Assembly (NCBI RefSeq): GCF_000935355.1
Contig: NZ_JXZC01000007.1
Span: forward strand, 62,001 to 126,000
Direction: 5' to 3'
From: Rossellomorea aquimaris
GTDB lineage: Bacteria > Bacillota > Bacilli > Bacillales > Bacillaceae_B
Length of the DNA: 64,000 nt
Notes under the pieces: generated by a model
What the model was told of the DNA's origin: nothing
Database searches by the model: none
What the model saw: only the letters and a program-made list of their open reading frames with translations
In this document: piece by piece, positions 7,615 through 15,318 of the stretch
Layout of the letters: the number at the start of each line of letters is the position of its first letter
Numbering within the stretch: position 1 is the first letter of the stretch
Translations under genes and position numbers: made by a program

Positions 7615-9008
7615 TATTGTTCCTCCTTCTTTTTATGTACTAATTTATGAGGGTTAAAGATTCCATTTGGATCTATGGCCAGCTTGATTTTTTCCATTAC
7701 CTGCAAAGCACCACCGTGTTCCCTCTGTTGATACTTCATCTTTCCGACTCCTACACCATGTTCACCCGTGCATGTACCATTACGTTCAAGGGCATACTCC
7801 ACGATTTGTTCGTTATAGATTTCCGCTCTCTTCACCTCTTCAGGATCGTTTAAATCAATCATGAGGGATGTATGGTAATTCCCATCTCCCACATGTCCGA
7901 GGATTCCCCCTATCAACTCTAATTCTTCCAGCCTTTTTCGTGCATACTGCACGGCACCGGACAATTCTGAAATCGGCACACACACGTCTGTCACCATGAG
8001 CTTCCTTCCTGGATTTCCATGTACATAAGCATAGGCAAGATTATGTCGCGCTTCCCACAATCTATTCCTTGCTGCAGTGTCTTCTTCAAACACGATTTCT
8101 TCACAGTCATGATCAGACATAATCTCTTTGGTGAATTCCACATCTTGTTGGAGACCTGCTTCATTACCATGAAACTCAAGAAAAAGAGTAGGTCTTTCTT
8201 TATAATCCGTCTCACTGAATCTATTTACTTGAATCATCGATGGTTCATCCACCAGCTCCACTCTCGCAATCGGAATGCCGGCTTGTAAAATGGACACGAC
8301 CGCTTCCACTGCATCATTTATATGATTGAACGATGCCCGTGCTGCTACAATATGTTCAGGAATGCCATATACGCGGAGGGTTAACTCTGTGATACAGCCT
8401 AATGTTCCTTCTGACCCTACGAATAGACTGTTCAAGTGATAGCCAGACGACGATTTCTGAGCCATGTTTCCTGTGTGAATCACCTCTCCATCCGGAAGTA
8501 CCACTTCCAAATCCCGAACCTGATCCCGCATGACTCCATATTTTACAGAAGTTGTCCCACTTGCGTTAGTGGCAGCCATGCCTCCTAGGGTCGCATCAGC
8601 ACCTGGGTCAACTGAAAAAAAGAGACCATACTTCTTCAATTCTTTATTTAACTGGGAACGTGTAACACCAGGTTGAACCTTAACGAGGAAATCCTTCTCC
8701 CTCACCTCGAGTATTTTATTCATCCGGGAAAAATCAATGGTGATCCCTTTATCATATGGAATCACATGACCTTCAAGGCTTGTACCCAGACCAAACGGGA
8801 TAATGGGTGTGTGATGAGCGGATGCCACCTTCACAATCGCGCTCACCTCTCCGGCACTCTCAGGGAACACCACTATATCCGGAGAACTCGGCCTATGATA
8901 GGATTCATCCTTCCCATGCTGCTCTAAAATCGTTTCATTCACCGTCACCCGATGACTATCTACGACTGCCCCCAGTTCATCCACCAAACGACTATCCTTC
9001 ACACTCAT
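7614..9008 (-). CDS. FAD-linked oxidase, D-lactate dehydrogenase (LDHD/cytochrome) type
   Basis: Oxidises a 2-hydroxyacid, probably D-lactate or a relative, with FAD. The 464-residue protein has an FAD_binding_4 domain (IIPFGLGTSLEGHVIPYDKG, PGADATLGGMAATNASGTT) and a C-terminal FAD-oxidase domain with GHVGDGNYH and TGEHGVGVGKM. The start at 9008 is set by GGGGAGAGGG just upstream; the frame is open about 66 codons further 5' but without a ribosome site. It lies first in an operon with the BASS transporter. It lacks the GlcF-type iron-sulfur partner, unlike the second flavoenzyme near 55.6 kb. Confidence 0.9.
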   Translation of the reverse strand: MSVKDSRLVDELGAVVDSHRVTVNETILEQHGKDESYHRPSSPDIVVFPESAGEVSAIVKVASAHHTPIIPFGLGTSLEGHVIPYDKGITIDFSRMNKILEVREKDFLVKVQPGVTRSQLNKELKKYGLFFSVDPGADATLGGMAATNASGTTSVKYGVMRDQVRDLEVVLPDGEVIHTGNMAQKSSSGYHLNSLFVGSEGTLGCITELTLRVYGIPEHIVAARASFNHINDAVEAVVSILQAGIPIARVELVDEPSMIQVNRFSETDYKERPTLFLEFHGNEAGLQQDVEFTKEIMSDHDCEEIVFEEDTAARNRLWEARHNLAYAYVHGNPGRKLMVTDVCVPISELSGAVQYARKRLEELELIGGILGHVGDGNYHTSLMIDLNDPEEVKRAEIYNEQIVEYALERNGTCTGEHGVGVGKMKYQQREHGGALQVMEKIKLAIDPNGIFNPHKLVHKKKEEQ

Positions 9009-9031
9009 ATGCCCTCTCCCCTTCTGAAAAT

Positions 9032-9052
9032 GTATAATGTAACGAATTATAC
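9032..9052 (-). promoter_or_regulatory. Candidate operator upstream of the LDHD/BASS operon
   Basis: GTATAAT (9032-9038) and ATTATAC (9046-9052) form a perfect 7-bp inverted repeat with a 7-bp spacer, 24-44 bp upstream of the start codon. It contains the 11-mer TATAATGTAAC also found in the atoE promoter, which may be chance. Confidence 0.4.
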
Positions 9053-9101
9053 CTAATAATCTGAATATTTCAATAGTAAAAAAGATATTTCTTCCTCCGG
9101 T

Positions 9102-9183
9102 GAGGGACGGACCTCCAGAATAATGAATGATGAGAAGAATACTATAATGGCACGGATACTGTATTGGTAGAGGTCCGTCCCTC
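9102..9183. repeat. GGACGGACC inverted-repeat element, copy 2
   Basis: GAGGGACGGACCT (9102-9114) faces AGGTCCGTCCCTC (9171-9183) with a 56-bp unrelated interior. It abuts the A-run of the next terminator. Confidence 0.85.
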
Positions 9184-9221
9184 AAAAAAAGCGGTACCGG
9201 AATCATCCGGTACCGCTTTTT
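9184..9221 (-). terminator. Intrinsic terminator of the aldolase operon
   Basis: GCGGTACCGG and CCGGTACCGC form a perfect 10-bp stem with a 6-base loop, followed on the minus strand by a T7 run. It lies 7 bp after the aldolase stop. Confidence 0.93.
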
Positions 9222-9227
9222 GGTCGT

Positions 9228-10325
9228 TTATTTCTCTATCAATCTTTTTAGTTTCTCATCCAACACCACAAATAACTTAGTCAATTCTTGTTTTGAAACG
9301 TTCTCATATTGATCTCCTATACTTACTTCATACGCACACTCATTTTCAGTCACTTCTTTTACATATCCCGTTAACCCAATACCTGTCTCCTCATATAAAT
9401 CTATTAAAATCGTTTCTATTTCTTTTTGTGGATACTGAAAGAAGACATGAAACATATTGGAGACAGGCTTTTCAGGAAGAGTCGATACACCCCGGCAGCC
9501 GTTAAAAAGACCGGCAAGTTCTTTAGCTCCTTCATAATACTGATTCATTTTGTTAATTCGTTGGTCAAAATAGTAATCTGCACTCAGGATGTAGGGATAG
9601 AGGCTGATGAGATCACCGCCATGACGCCTTTTCCACACCTTTGATTCTTTCGTAAACTCCTCGCTTCCTGCCAGGATCGCACCTGCAATTCCTCCGATGC
9701 CTTTATAGAATGAAATATAGACACTATCGAAAAGAGAACAGATTTCTTCTGCTGATTTACCATAGTGGGGCAGAATTTCATACAGTCTTGCACCATCTAA
9801 ATGGATCCTGATCCCTTTTCCCCGGCAGTATTCAGAGATGTTTTCAAGCGTCTCGTAGTCCGGCAGTTGACCGCCGATTTCCCTTTGAGGCAGTTCTAAC
9901 AATAAGCATGCAATGTCTGTTTCAAGACCAATCACGTCTTCCAATCCAATCACACGATCCTTGTCAGCTAATAGAATCGGTTCAATTCCATGTAATTTCT
10001 TCAGCCCATCTTCTTCATGGATTTCTAAATGGCTTAAAGGATGGTAGGCCACCCTGTGCAAATCTTTTTGATCACACCAAACACGCAGGGCGATCTGCTG
10101 AGCCATCGTCCCACTCGGGAAGAAAACGGCACTTTCTTTTCCCAGGAAGTTGGCCATCTTCTTTTGAAAGTCTTCTATGATCCTACCCGATCCGTAAATG
10201 TCACTGTCCAAGTCACCACCTATATCTACTAAAGCCTCTTTAAGAACACCCAGATTTCGTTTCCCATGTCCCTGAAGTTGAAAAGCAGTCTGTTTATACG
10301 CTTCAAATAAAGTTTTTTTTCCCAT
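9228..10325 (-). CDS. Threonine-aldolase-like, beta-eliminating lyase family PLP enzyme
   Basis: PLP-dependent fold-type I enzyme of 365 residues, close to low-specificity L-threonine aldolases that cleave threonine to glycine and acetaldehyde. Visible features are the pocket segment FPSGTMAQQIALR, the cofactor-contacting IHLDGARLYE, and the likely Schiff-base lysine in SFYKGIGGIAG. AAAAGGAG is placed 7 bases before the ATG. It lies 14 bp downstream of the alpha/beta hydrolase on the same strand and ends at a strong terminator, so the two probably share a transcript, although their functions show no clear link. Substrate is inferred by family. Confidence 0.88.
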   Translation of the reverse strand: MGKKTLFEAYKQTAFQLQGHGKRNLGVLKEALVDIGGDLDSDIYGSGRIIEDFQKKMANFLGKESAVFFPSGTMAQQIALRVWCDQKDLHRVAYHPLSHLEIHEEDGLKKLHGIEPILLADKDRVIGLEDVIGLETDIACLLLELPQREIGGQLPDYETLENISEYCRGKGIRIHLDGARLYEILPHYGKSAEEICSLFDSVYISFYKGIGGIAGAILAGSEEFTKESKVWKRRHGGDLISLYPYILSADYYFDQRINKMNQYYEGAKELAGLFNGCRGVSTLPEKPVSNMFHVFFQYPQKEIETILIDLYEETGIGLTGYVKEVTENECAYEVSIGDQYENVSKQELTKLFVVLDEKLKRLIEK

Positions 10326-10339
10326 CGTATTGCTCCTTT

Positions 10340-11302
10340 TTATGAGTTCATCACTTCTTCAATGAATCCCTTCACTCGTTTTTTGTATTCCTCTTCCTCT
10401 ACCGTAAAGCCTTCTGTGTGACCGGCGCCTGGCACTATCCATAATGCTTTCATGCTATTTGTTGCTTCGTACAGGCGATTGGCCATTTCGGTTGGAACAA
10501 GCTCGTCCTGATCTCCATGAATGATGAATAGAGGTAACTTGTTTTTTTTCACCTGTTCGAGTGCAGAGGCTTCATTGAACGAATAGCCTGCTCTCACCTT
10601 CGTCACCATACTCGTTATTTCCATAATGGGAAATGCCGGCAAACGGTAAAGATATTTTAATTGGTGAGTCAGCTCTTCTTTCAATGAGGTGTATCCGCTG
10701 TCTGCAATGATTCCTTTCACCTCTTCTGGAAGGTCTTCACCACTTGTCATCAATACGGTTGCTGCCCCCATGGAAAAACCGTGCAAAAAAATGGATTCTT
10801 CACCTTTTTCATTGATTAAGAGATTGATCCATTCTTTATAATCTAATCGATCGTCCCAGCCATACCCGATATAATTCCCTTCACTTTTCCCGTGGCCTCT
10901 TGCATCGGGTTTGAGAATATTGTATCCTTCCTCGTAATAGAATCTTGTGATTTCAGGCATCTGCTCGCTATTCCCTTTATACCCATGGGCGAGTATAACG
11001 GATTTCCCATTCGGTGACTCATTTTCAAGGTATTGAGCTCTAAGGGTCAAGCCGTCCTCTGTTTTGACCTCAACCGATTCAAAGTTCCGCTTACGTGTCC
11101 AGTTCCTTAATTCTTCTAATCTTTTTTGTTCTTCCTCCAAAGCACTGACAGCTTCCACCGCTTCTTCCGTGCCTCCATATAATTCTATTGCCTCGTTACT
11201 TCTATTAATTGCAACCTCATAAAAATAGTTACCGGCTACAAAAAGACCTACCACCAATAACAACAGCAAACTGCTTATGATCCATGCGAAACGTTTTTTC
11301 AT
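10340..11302 (-). CDS. Membrane-anchored alpha/beta hydrolase (YqkD-like)
   Basis: Serine hydrolase of 320 residues. One N-terminal transmembrane segment follows MKKRFAW and would anchor the catalytic domain outside the membrane. The nucleophile elbow is HGFSMGAA, the likely acid is in IHGDQDELVP and the base in GAGHTEGF, so the triad is complete. The start at 11302 is chosen because AAGGGG lies 8 bases upstream; a start seven codons earlier has no ribosome site. Substrate unknown; the family includes esterases and peptidases. Confidence 0.85.
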   Translation of the reverse strand: MKKRFAWIISSLLLLLVVGLFVAGNYFYEVAINRSNEAIELYGGTEEAVEAVSALEEEQKRLEELRNWTRKRNFESVEVKTEDGLTLRAQYLENESPNGKSVILAHGYKGNSEQMPEITRFYYEEGYNILKPDARGHGKSEGNYIGYGWDDRLDYKEWINLLINEKGEESIFLHGFSMGAATVLMTSGEDLPEEVKGIIADSGYTSLKEELTHQLKYLYRLPAFPIMEITSMVTKVRAGYSFNEASALEQVKKNKLPLFIIHGDQDELVPTEMANRLYEATNSMKALWIVPGAGHTEGFTVEEEEYKKRVKGFIEEVMNS

Positions 11303-11426
11303 GACATGGTCCCCTTCGTACAAGTAGTTACCTCTATTTTACTTGAAGCCGTTATGTGTTTCATAGAAAAAGGCATGCTCATATGTGCTATTTTTTACAG
11401 CTTTTCCATATACAGAATCCCCCGGA

Positions 11427-11470
11427 TAAAAAAAAGAGCTTATCTTCCTCTTAATGGGAGATAAGCTCTT
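11427..11470 (-). terminator. Intrinsic terminator of the sortase operon
   Basis: AAGAGCTTATCT pairs with AGATAAGCTCTT, followed on the minus strand by a long T-run. The stem begins at the last base of the sortase stop codon. Confidence 0.88.
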
Positions 11471-12081
11471 CAAATTCCTTTATTCTCTTCGACAAGTTCT
11501 GTATAGACAACCAATCGTTCTACGTAATTATGGATTTCCCGGTCAAAATAACCTGTGCACGTAATCAAATTAAGCATGCGCTTTTGACTTGGACCAAAAA
11601 TGGTTCTGAGAGGCGCGTCGTCTTTTTGATAGGCGACTTTTTCCCTTACTACAAATGTCAGGGTTGCTCCATCTTTATCTTGTAACTGGATCTCATCCCC
11701 AGGCTCAAGCTCTTTTAATTCATAAAAGACAGCAGCCTTTTTCTCATCATCTACATGGCCAGCCAAAACAGCATTGCCTTTTTCCCCTGGTTGAAAGCCC
11801 GGTTCAAACCATGCAACATCCTCTCCGTTATCCGGAAGCTCCATATTTCCTTCCTTATCGAGTCCGAATTCCTTGATAGGTGCTTCAAGGTCAAGCTTCG
11901 GTATGGAAAGAATAGCTGGTGTCATACTGTATTCTTTTTTTATCGGTTCAGGAGTAGCGGGTTGAACAGGTTGTTCGATGGTGGATGATTGAACTTCACT
12001 TTTCGTAACCGATTGAGGCTCTTCGGCAGCACATGCCGCCAGAAGAGCCATCAATGGGAAAGATAATAGAAGTCTTTTCAT
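11470..12081 (-). CDS. Class F-like sortase with a lipoprotein signal
   Basis: Transpeptidase of 203 residues predicted to anchor surface proteins. Sortase landmarks are the catalytic His in LAGHVDDEKK, the Cys in NLITCTGYF, and a downstream Arg in ERLVVYTEL. The N-terminus is unusual: a short hydrophobic stretch ends in a lipobox-like LAAC (Cys17), so the enzyme may be held by a lipid rather than by a transmembrane helix. Its start overlaps the stop of the upstream DUF4397 gene by one base; that protein carries a sorting signal and is the obvious substrate. The class assignment is from memory of family features. Confidence 0.87.
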   Translation of the reverse strand: MKRLLLSFPLMALLAACAAEEPQSVTKSEVQSSTIEQPVQPATPEPIKKEYSMTPAILSIPKLDLEAPIKEFGLDKEGNMELPDNGEDVAWFEPGFQPGEKGNAVLAGHVDDEKKAAVFYELKELEPGDEIQLQDKDGATLTFVVREKVAYQKDDAPLRTIFGPSQKRMLNLITCTGYFDREIHNYVERLVVYTELVEENKGI

Positions 12082-12872
12082 TATTTTTGCAGTTTTCTGC
12101 GTGTAACAAATAGTAGAGCTGCTCCACCTAATACTGCCGTTGCAAGTACGATTGGAAGAGTGGAAGACGATTCAGTCGCTGCTCCACCCATACCAGTTTC
12201 AGGCATACTGCCAGGCATTAATGTATAATCTTTCAGGACAAGTACTTCCAATTGATCTGATGTATTGATTGCGAACACGCTATATACCGTGTTTTCTTCA
12301 AGCATTGTTCCAGACAGGTCTAATACTTGATCTCCTTCTGGTGTTCTGATTTCTAAGTCATAAGTTCCTGGATCTAACTCTTGATAATCCGTGATTGCTT
12401 TGAACTCGGCTCCACTGAATAGTGAGTCCCCACCTACAAGACCAACATCAACAGTTGGAGCATCCGGGGAAAGATGTCCTACACGCACCTTTGTCATTCC
12501 CTCTGTTACATCCATTGAATCCTGAGCTACTACTAACTCCAGGTTTTCGAGTGTATTAGCAGCCGCTACGGTGTAAGCCATTCCTGCTTCAACCGTTAAA
12601 TCTTGAGAAATGACAGGATCTTCGCTTCCCATGGTTCCTGCAGCATAGATTTCAACTTTATGATCCCCAGCAGGAAGATTCATATAATCTGTTGCTGCTT
12701 TAAATTCTGCGCCTTCAACCACTGCATTTCCATCCACATACACATCGACAGCAGGAGCATCAGGAGAAGCATGGACAATACGCACCATCGCATCATTCTC
12801 AGCCGCAAACGCACCTCCAGCCAGTGATAACATTAACATGACAGTTGCCAAAATCGAGAAAATCTTTTTCAT
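12081..12872 (-). CDS. DUF4397 cell-surface protein with an MPETG sorting signal
   Basis: Secreted protein of 263 residues: signal peptide ending near GAFA-AEN, then two tandem DUF4397 repeats, each with an (A/L)SPDAP(A/T)VDV motif (about residues 30-120 and 125-215). The C-terminal cell-wall sorting signal is MPETG, a Gly/Ser-rich stretch, a hydrophobic helix and an RRKLQK tail. MPETG replaces the usual LPXTG. The ATG at 12872 has AAAGGAG at good distance; a GTG three codons upstream is possible. The protein is translationally coupled to the sortase. The function of DUF4397 is unknown. Confidence 0.88.
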   Translation of the reverse strand: MKKIFSILATVMLMLSLAGGAFAAENDAMVRIVHASPDAPAVDVYVDGNAVVEGAEFKAATDYMNLPAGDHKVEIYAAGTMGSEDPVISQDLTVEAGMAYTVAAANTLENLELVVAQDSMDVTEGMTKVRVGHLSPDAPTVDVGLVGGDSLFSGAEFKAITDYQELDPGTYDLEIRTPEGDQVLDLSGTMLEENTVYSVFAINTSDQLEVLVLKDYTLMPGSMPETGMGGAATESSSTLPIVLATAVLGGAALLFVTRRKLQK

Positions 12873-12894
12873 TTCTTCCACTCCTTTTGTATGT

Positions 12895-12922
12895 TGTACA
12901 AGTTTTGTATTTTACTTGTACA
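12895..12922 (-). promoter_or_regulatory. Perfect inverted repeat in the DUF4397-sortase leader
   Basis: TGTACAAGT (12895-12903) and ACTTGTACA (12914-12922) are exact complements with a 10-bp AT spacer, between a TATACAT-like -10 and the ribosome site. It could be a repressor operator or an mRNA hairpin; no regulator is identified. Confidence 0.5.
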
Positions 12923-13116
12923 TCTAATGTATAATCATTGGAGAAATATATCAACTTATAAACTGTCAGATTAGCACATTCAACTCTCTGAGACATTTTG
13001 ACTCACAAAAGGGAGAATATTTTTCATTACTTAAAAACCGATTACCATTGACACCTTCCATTTGATGCATATAAAATGTGAAATAATCATTTTCAACATA
13101 TAAAATCATATAAACA

Positions 13117-13183
13117 CTCGTATAATATTGGAAATATGGTCCAAAAGTTTCTACCAAACCACCGTAAATGGTTTGACTACGAG
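13117..13183 (+). ncRNA. Purine riboswitch aptamer, guanine class
   Basis: P1 is CTCGTA (13117-13122) with TACGAG (13178-13183). The conserved junction GTTTCTACC is at 13147-13155. The 3' junction reads GACTA, so the specificity base equivalent to position 74 is C (13177), the guanine/hypoxanthine type; adenine aptamers have U. The remaining ~90 bp form an expression platform with terminator and antiterminator before the adenine deaminase gene. Confidence 0.92.
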
Positions 13184-13226
13184 AGGGAGTAGAGCCAAAA
13201 GTCTCTATTCTTCTCTCTCTACGTCA

Positions 13227-13254
13227 AACCTCGGGTGCATCCCGGGGTTTTTTT
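13227..13254 (+). terminator. Riboswitch-controlled terminator before ade
   Basis: AACCTCGGG pairs with CCCGGGGTT around TGCAT, followed by seven T. Upstream CTCTCTACGTCAAAC (13215-13229) can instead pair with aptamer 3' strand GTTTGACTACGAGAG, giving an antiterminator. Ligand would therefore switch the gene off. Confidence 0.88.
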
Positions 13255-13276
13255 ATATAGATAAGGAGAGGATCCC

Positions 13277-15022
13277 ATGAGTACCAATAAAGAAAGAATA
13301 AAAAAACGAATTGCAGCTGCGAATAAAGATATCCCGGCAGATCTGGTTATTAAAAATGGAAAAATCATCGATGTTTTCAATCTTGACATCATTGAAGAAG
13401 ATGTGGCGATTTCAGATGGGATGTTCGTTGGAATTGGAGATTTTGAAGGTAAACAGGTAATCGACGCAGAGGGGAGATATATTAGTCCTTCTTTTATCGA
13501 TGCACATGTTCATATAGAATCCTCCATGGTCACACCGTCCGAATTTGCAAAAGTCGTCCTCCCACATGGGGTCACGACCGTTATTACAGACCCCCATGAA
13601 ATCGGGAATGTATCCGGAGAAGAAGGAATCGGATTCATGCTGGATGATTCAGGGAACATTCCATTAGACGTGTTTACCATGCTCCCATCATGCGTGCCGG
13701 CAACACCGTTTGAAAATGCAGGGGCAACCCTGACAGCCAAGGAGCTGGAACCTTTCTATAAGCATGAGCGTGTCCTTGGACTGGCAGAGGTAATGGACTA
13801 CCCTTCCCTCCAAATAGGCGAGAATTCCATTGTCGATAAAATCACTGTCACCTCGGAGTATAGTCACAATATGGACGGACATTTAGCAGGACTTTCCACA
13901 AATGCGATCAATGTGTATAAAGCAGCGGGCATTCGGACCGATCATGAATGCACCACCGTCCCTGAAGCATTGGAACGGATACGACGAGGGATGTACCTTC
14001 TCATTCGCGAAGGATCCGTGGCCAAGGATTTAAAATCACTTATAGGTGTAGTGAACGAAAGAAACGCCCGTCGTTGTCTATTCTGTACAGATGATAAACA
14101 TTTAGATGATTTAATGGAAGAAGGCAGTATCGATCACAATATCCGCCTAGCCATCAAAGAGGGACTCAATCCTCTATTAGCCATTTCCATGGCCTCCTTG
14201 AATGCTGCTGAATGCTATGGGCTACACACAAAAGGAGCCATAGCTCCTGGATACGATGCGGATTTTGTATTATTGGATGACCTTAAAACGCTCTCTATAT
14301 CAGAGGTGTACAAAGAAGGAAAACTAGTAGCAGCACATAGTCGATATGTTGGTGAATCAATCGTAAGACTGGCGCCAACACCACCTCTGACTTCAACTGT
14401 CCATATTCCGGATCTCACTGAAAAGGATCTGCAAATCGAGATAGGCGGAACAAATAAAGCACATATTATTGAAATTATCCCTAACCACCTTAGAACCAAT
14501 AAACGGATTGAAAAAGTTCAAGTAGAAAATGGATTCTTTATCCCTTCTATTCAACAGGACCAACTTAAAATGGCTGTCATTGAAAGACATAAAGGGACAG
14601 GAAACATCGGCTTGGGCATAGTAAAAGGATTAGGATTGAAAGAAGGAGCCATCGCCACCACCATTGCCCATGATTCTCACAACATTGTTGCAACCGGTAC
14701 AAATGATCTTGATATGCTGCAAGCCATAGAGTCGCTTAACGAAATGAATGGCGGCCTGGTGATGGTGAAAGACGGAAATGTCATTGCTTCTCTTCCGTTA
14801 CCGATTGCCGGGTTGATGTCTGATCAGGGAGTTGAAGAGGTGGTATCCGGGCTCAGGGAGTTGAAAAATGCGTTTATAGAAATAGGATTTTCCGGGGACT
14901 TTAATCCATTTCTGACTCTCTCTTTTCTCACATTGCCTGTTATCCCTGAGTTGAAGCTGACGGATTTAGGATTGTTTGATGTTAATGGTTCCCGGCATAT
15001 TGAGGTTGGGGTAGAGGGCTGA
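13277..15022 (+). CDS. ade: Adenine deaminase
   Basis: Hydrolyses adenine to hypoxanthine and ammonia in purine salvage. The protein has 581 residues, the family's usual length. The metal-dependent amidohydrolase core shows DAHVHIESSM (about residue 75), TTVITDPHEIGN (about 105), DGHLAGLS (about 200), TDHECTT (about 220) and FCTDDKH (about 275). AAGGAGAGG lies before the ATG. Control by a guanine-type riboswitch makes sense because the product hypoxanthine feeds the guanine nucleotide pool. It is followed by a repeat-rich intergenic region. Confidence 0.96.
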   Translation: MSTNKERIKKRIAAANKDIPADLVIKNGKIIDVFNLDIIEEDVAISDGMFVGIGDFEGKQVIDAEGRYISPSFIDAHVHIESSMVTPSEFAKVVLPHGVTTVITDPHEIGNVSGEEGIGFMLDDSGNIPLDVFTMLPSCVPATPFENAGATLTAKELEPFYKHERVLGLAEVMDYPSLQIGENSIVDKITVTSEYSHNMDGHLAGLSTNAINVYKAAGIRTDHECTTVPEALERIRRGMYLLIREGSVAKDLKSLIGVVNERNARRCLFCTDDKHLDDLMEEGSIDHNIRLAIKEGLNPLLAISMASLNAAECYGLHTKGAIAPGYDADFVLLDDLKTLSISEVYKEGKLVAAHSRYVGESIVRLAPTPPLTSTVHIPDLTEKDLQIEIGGTNKAHIIEIIPNHLRTNKRIEKVQVENGFFIPSIQQDQLKMAVIERHKGTGNIGLGIVKGLGLKEGAIATTIAHDSHNIVATGTNDLDMLQAIESLNEMNGGLVMVKDGNVIASLPLPIAGLMSDQGVEEVVSGLRELKNAFIEIGFSGDFNPFLTLSFLTLPVIPELKLTDLGLFDVNGSRHIEVGVEG

Positions 15023-15035
15023 TGGGTTTGTTTGG

Positions 15036-15145
15036 CTGTTGAATTATGTTCTTTTTTTGACAGTTAAATTACTAGGTATTTTCACCTGTTGAATTCCTCG
15101 GGAAATTTGACTGTTGATTTTTATAATTTATTTAACAGTCGAATC
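15036..15145. repeat. 25-bp-period quasi-repeat array
   Basis: A ~10-base core of the form C(T/A)GT(T/C)(G/A)A(A/T)T(T/C) begins at 15036, 15061, 15086, 15111 and 15136, exactly every 25 bp, while the rest of each unit is AT-rich and variable. It lies just after ade. Confidence 0.65.
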
Positions 15146-15170
15146 GTCCACAATATGAAATAGCTCTGCT

Positions 15171-15259
15171 GTACCAGGTACAATTTATCCTATTTGTACC
15201 TGGTACAGTTGTCATAACAATAAGTGCCAGGCACAGAATCAACATTCCGTGCCTGGCAC
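15171..15259. repeat. Four related 11-bp palindromes forming two hairpins
   Basis: GTACCAGGTAC (15171), GTACCTGGTAC (15196), GTGCCAGGCAC (15224) and GTGCCTGGCAC (15249). Each is a palindrome around a central base and each adjacent pair forms a longer inverted repeat. The two pairs differ by matched changes. Confidence 0.75.
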
Positions 15260-15274
15260 TCATTTTATCCCATT

Positions 15275-15311
15275 CAAAAAAAGAGATGTCTCCATACACC
15301 CGAGACATCTC
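15275..15311 (-). terminator. Intrinsic terminator of the flotillin gene
   Basis: GAGATGTCTC and GAGACATCTC form a perfect 10-bp stem followed on the minus strand by a T-run, 8 bp after the flotillin stop. Confidence 0.9.
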
Positions 15312-15318
15312 CTTCACT

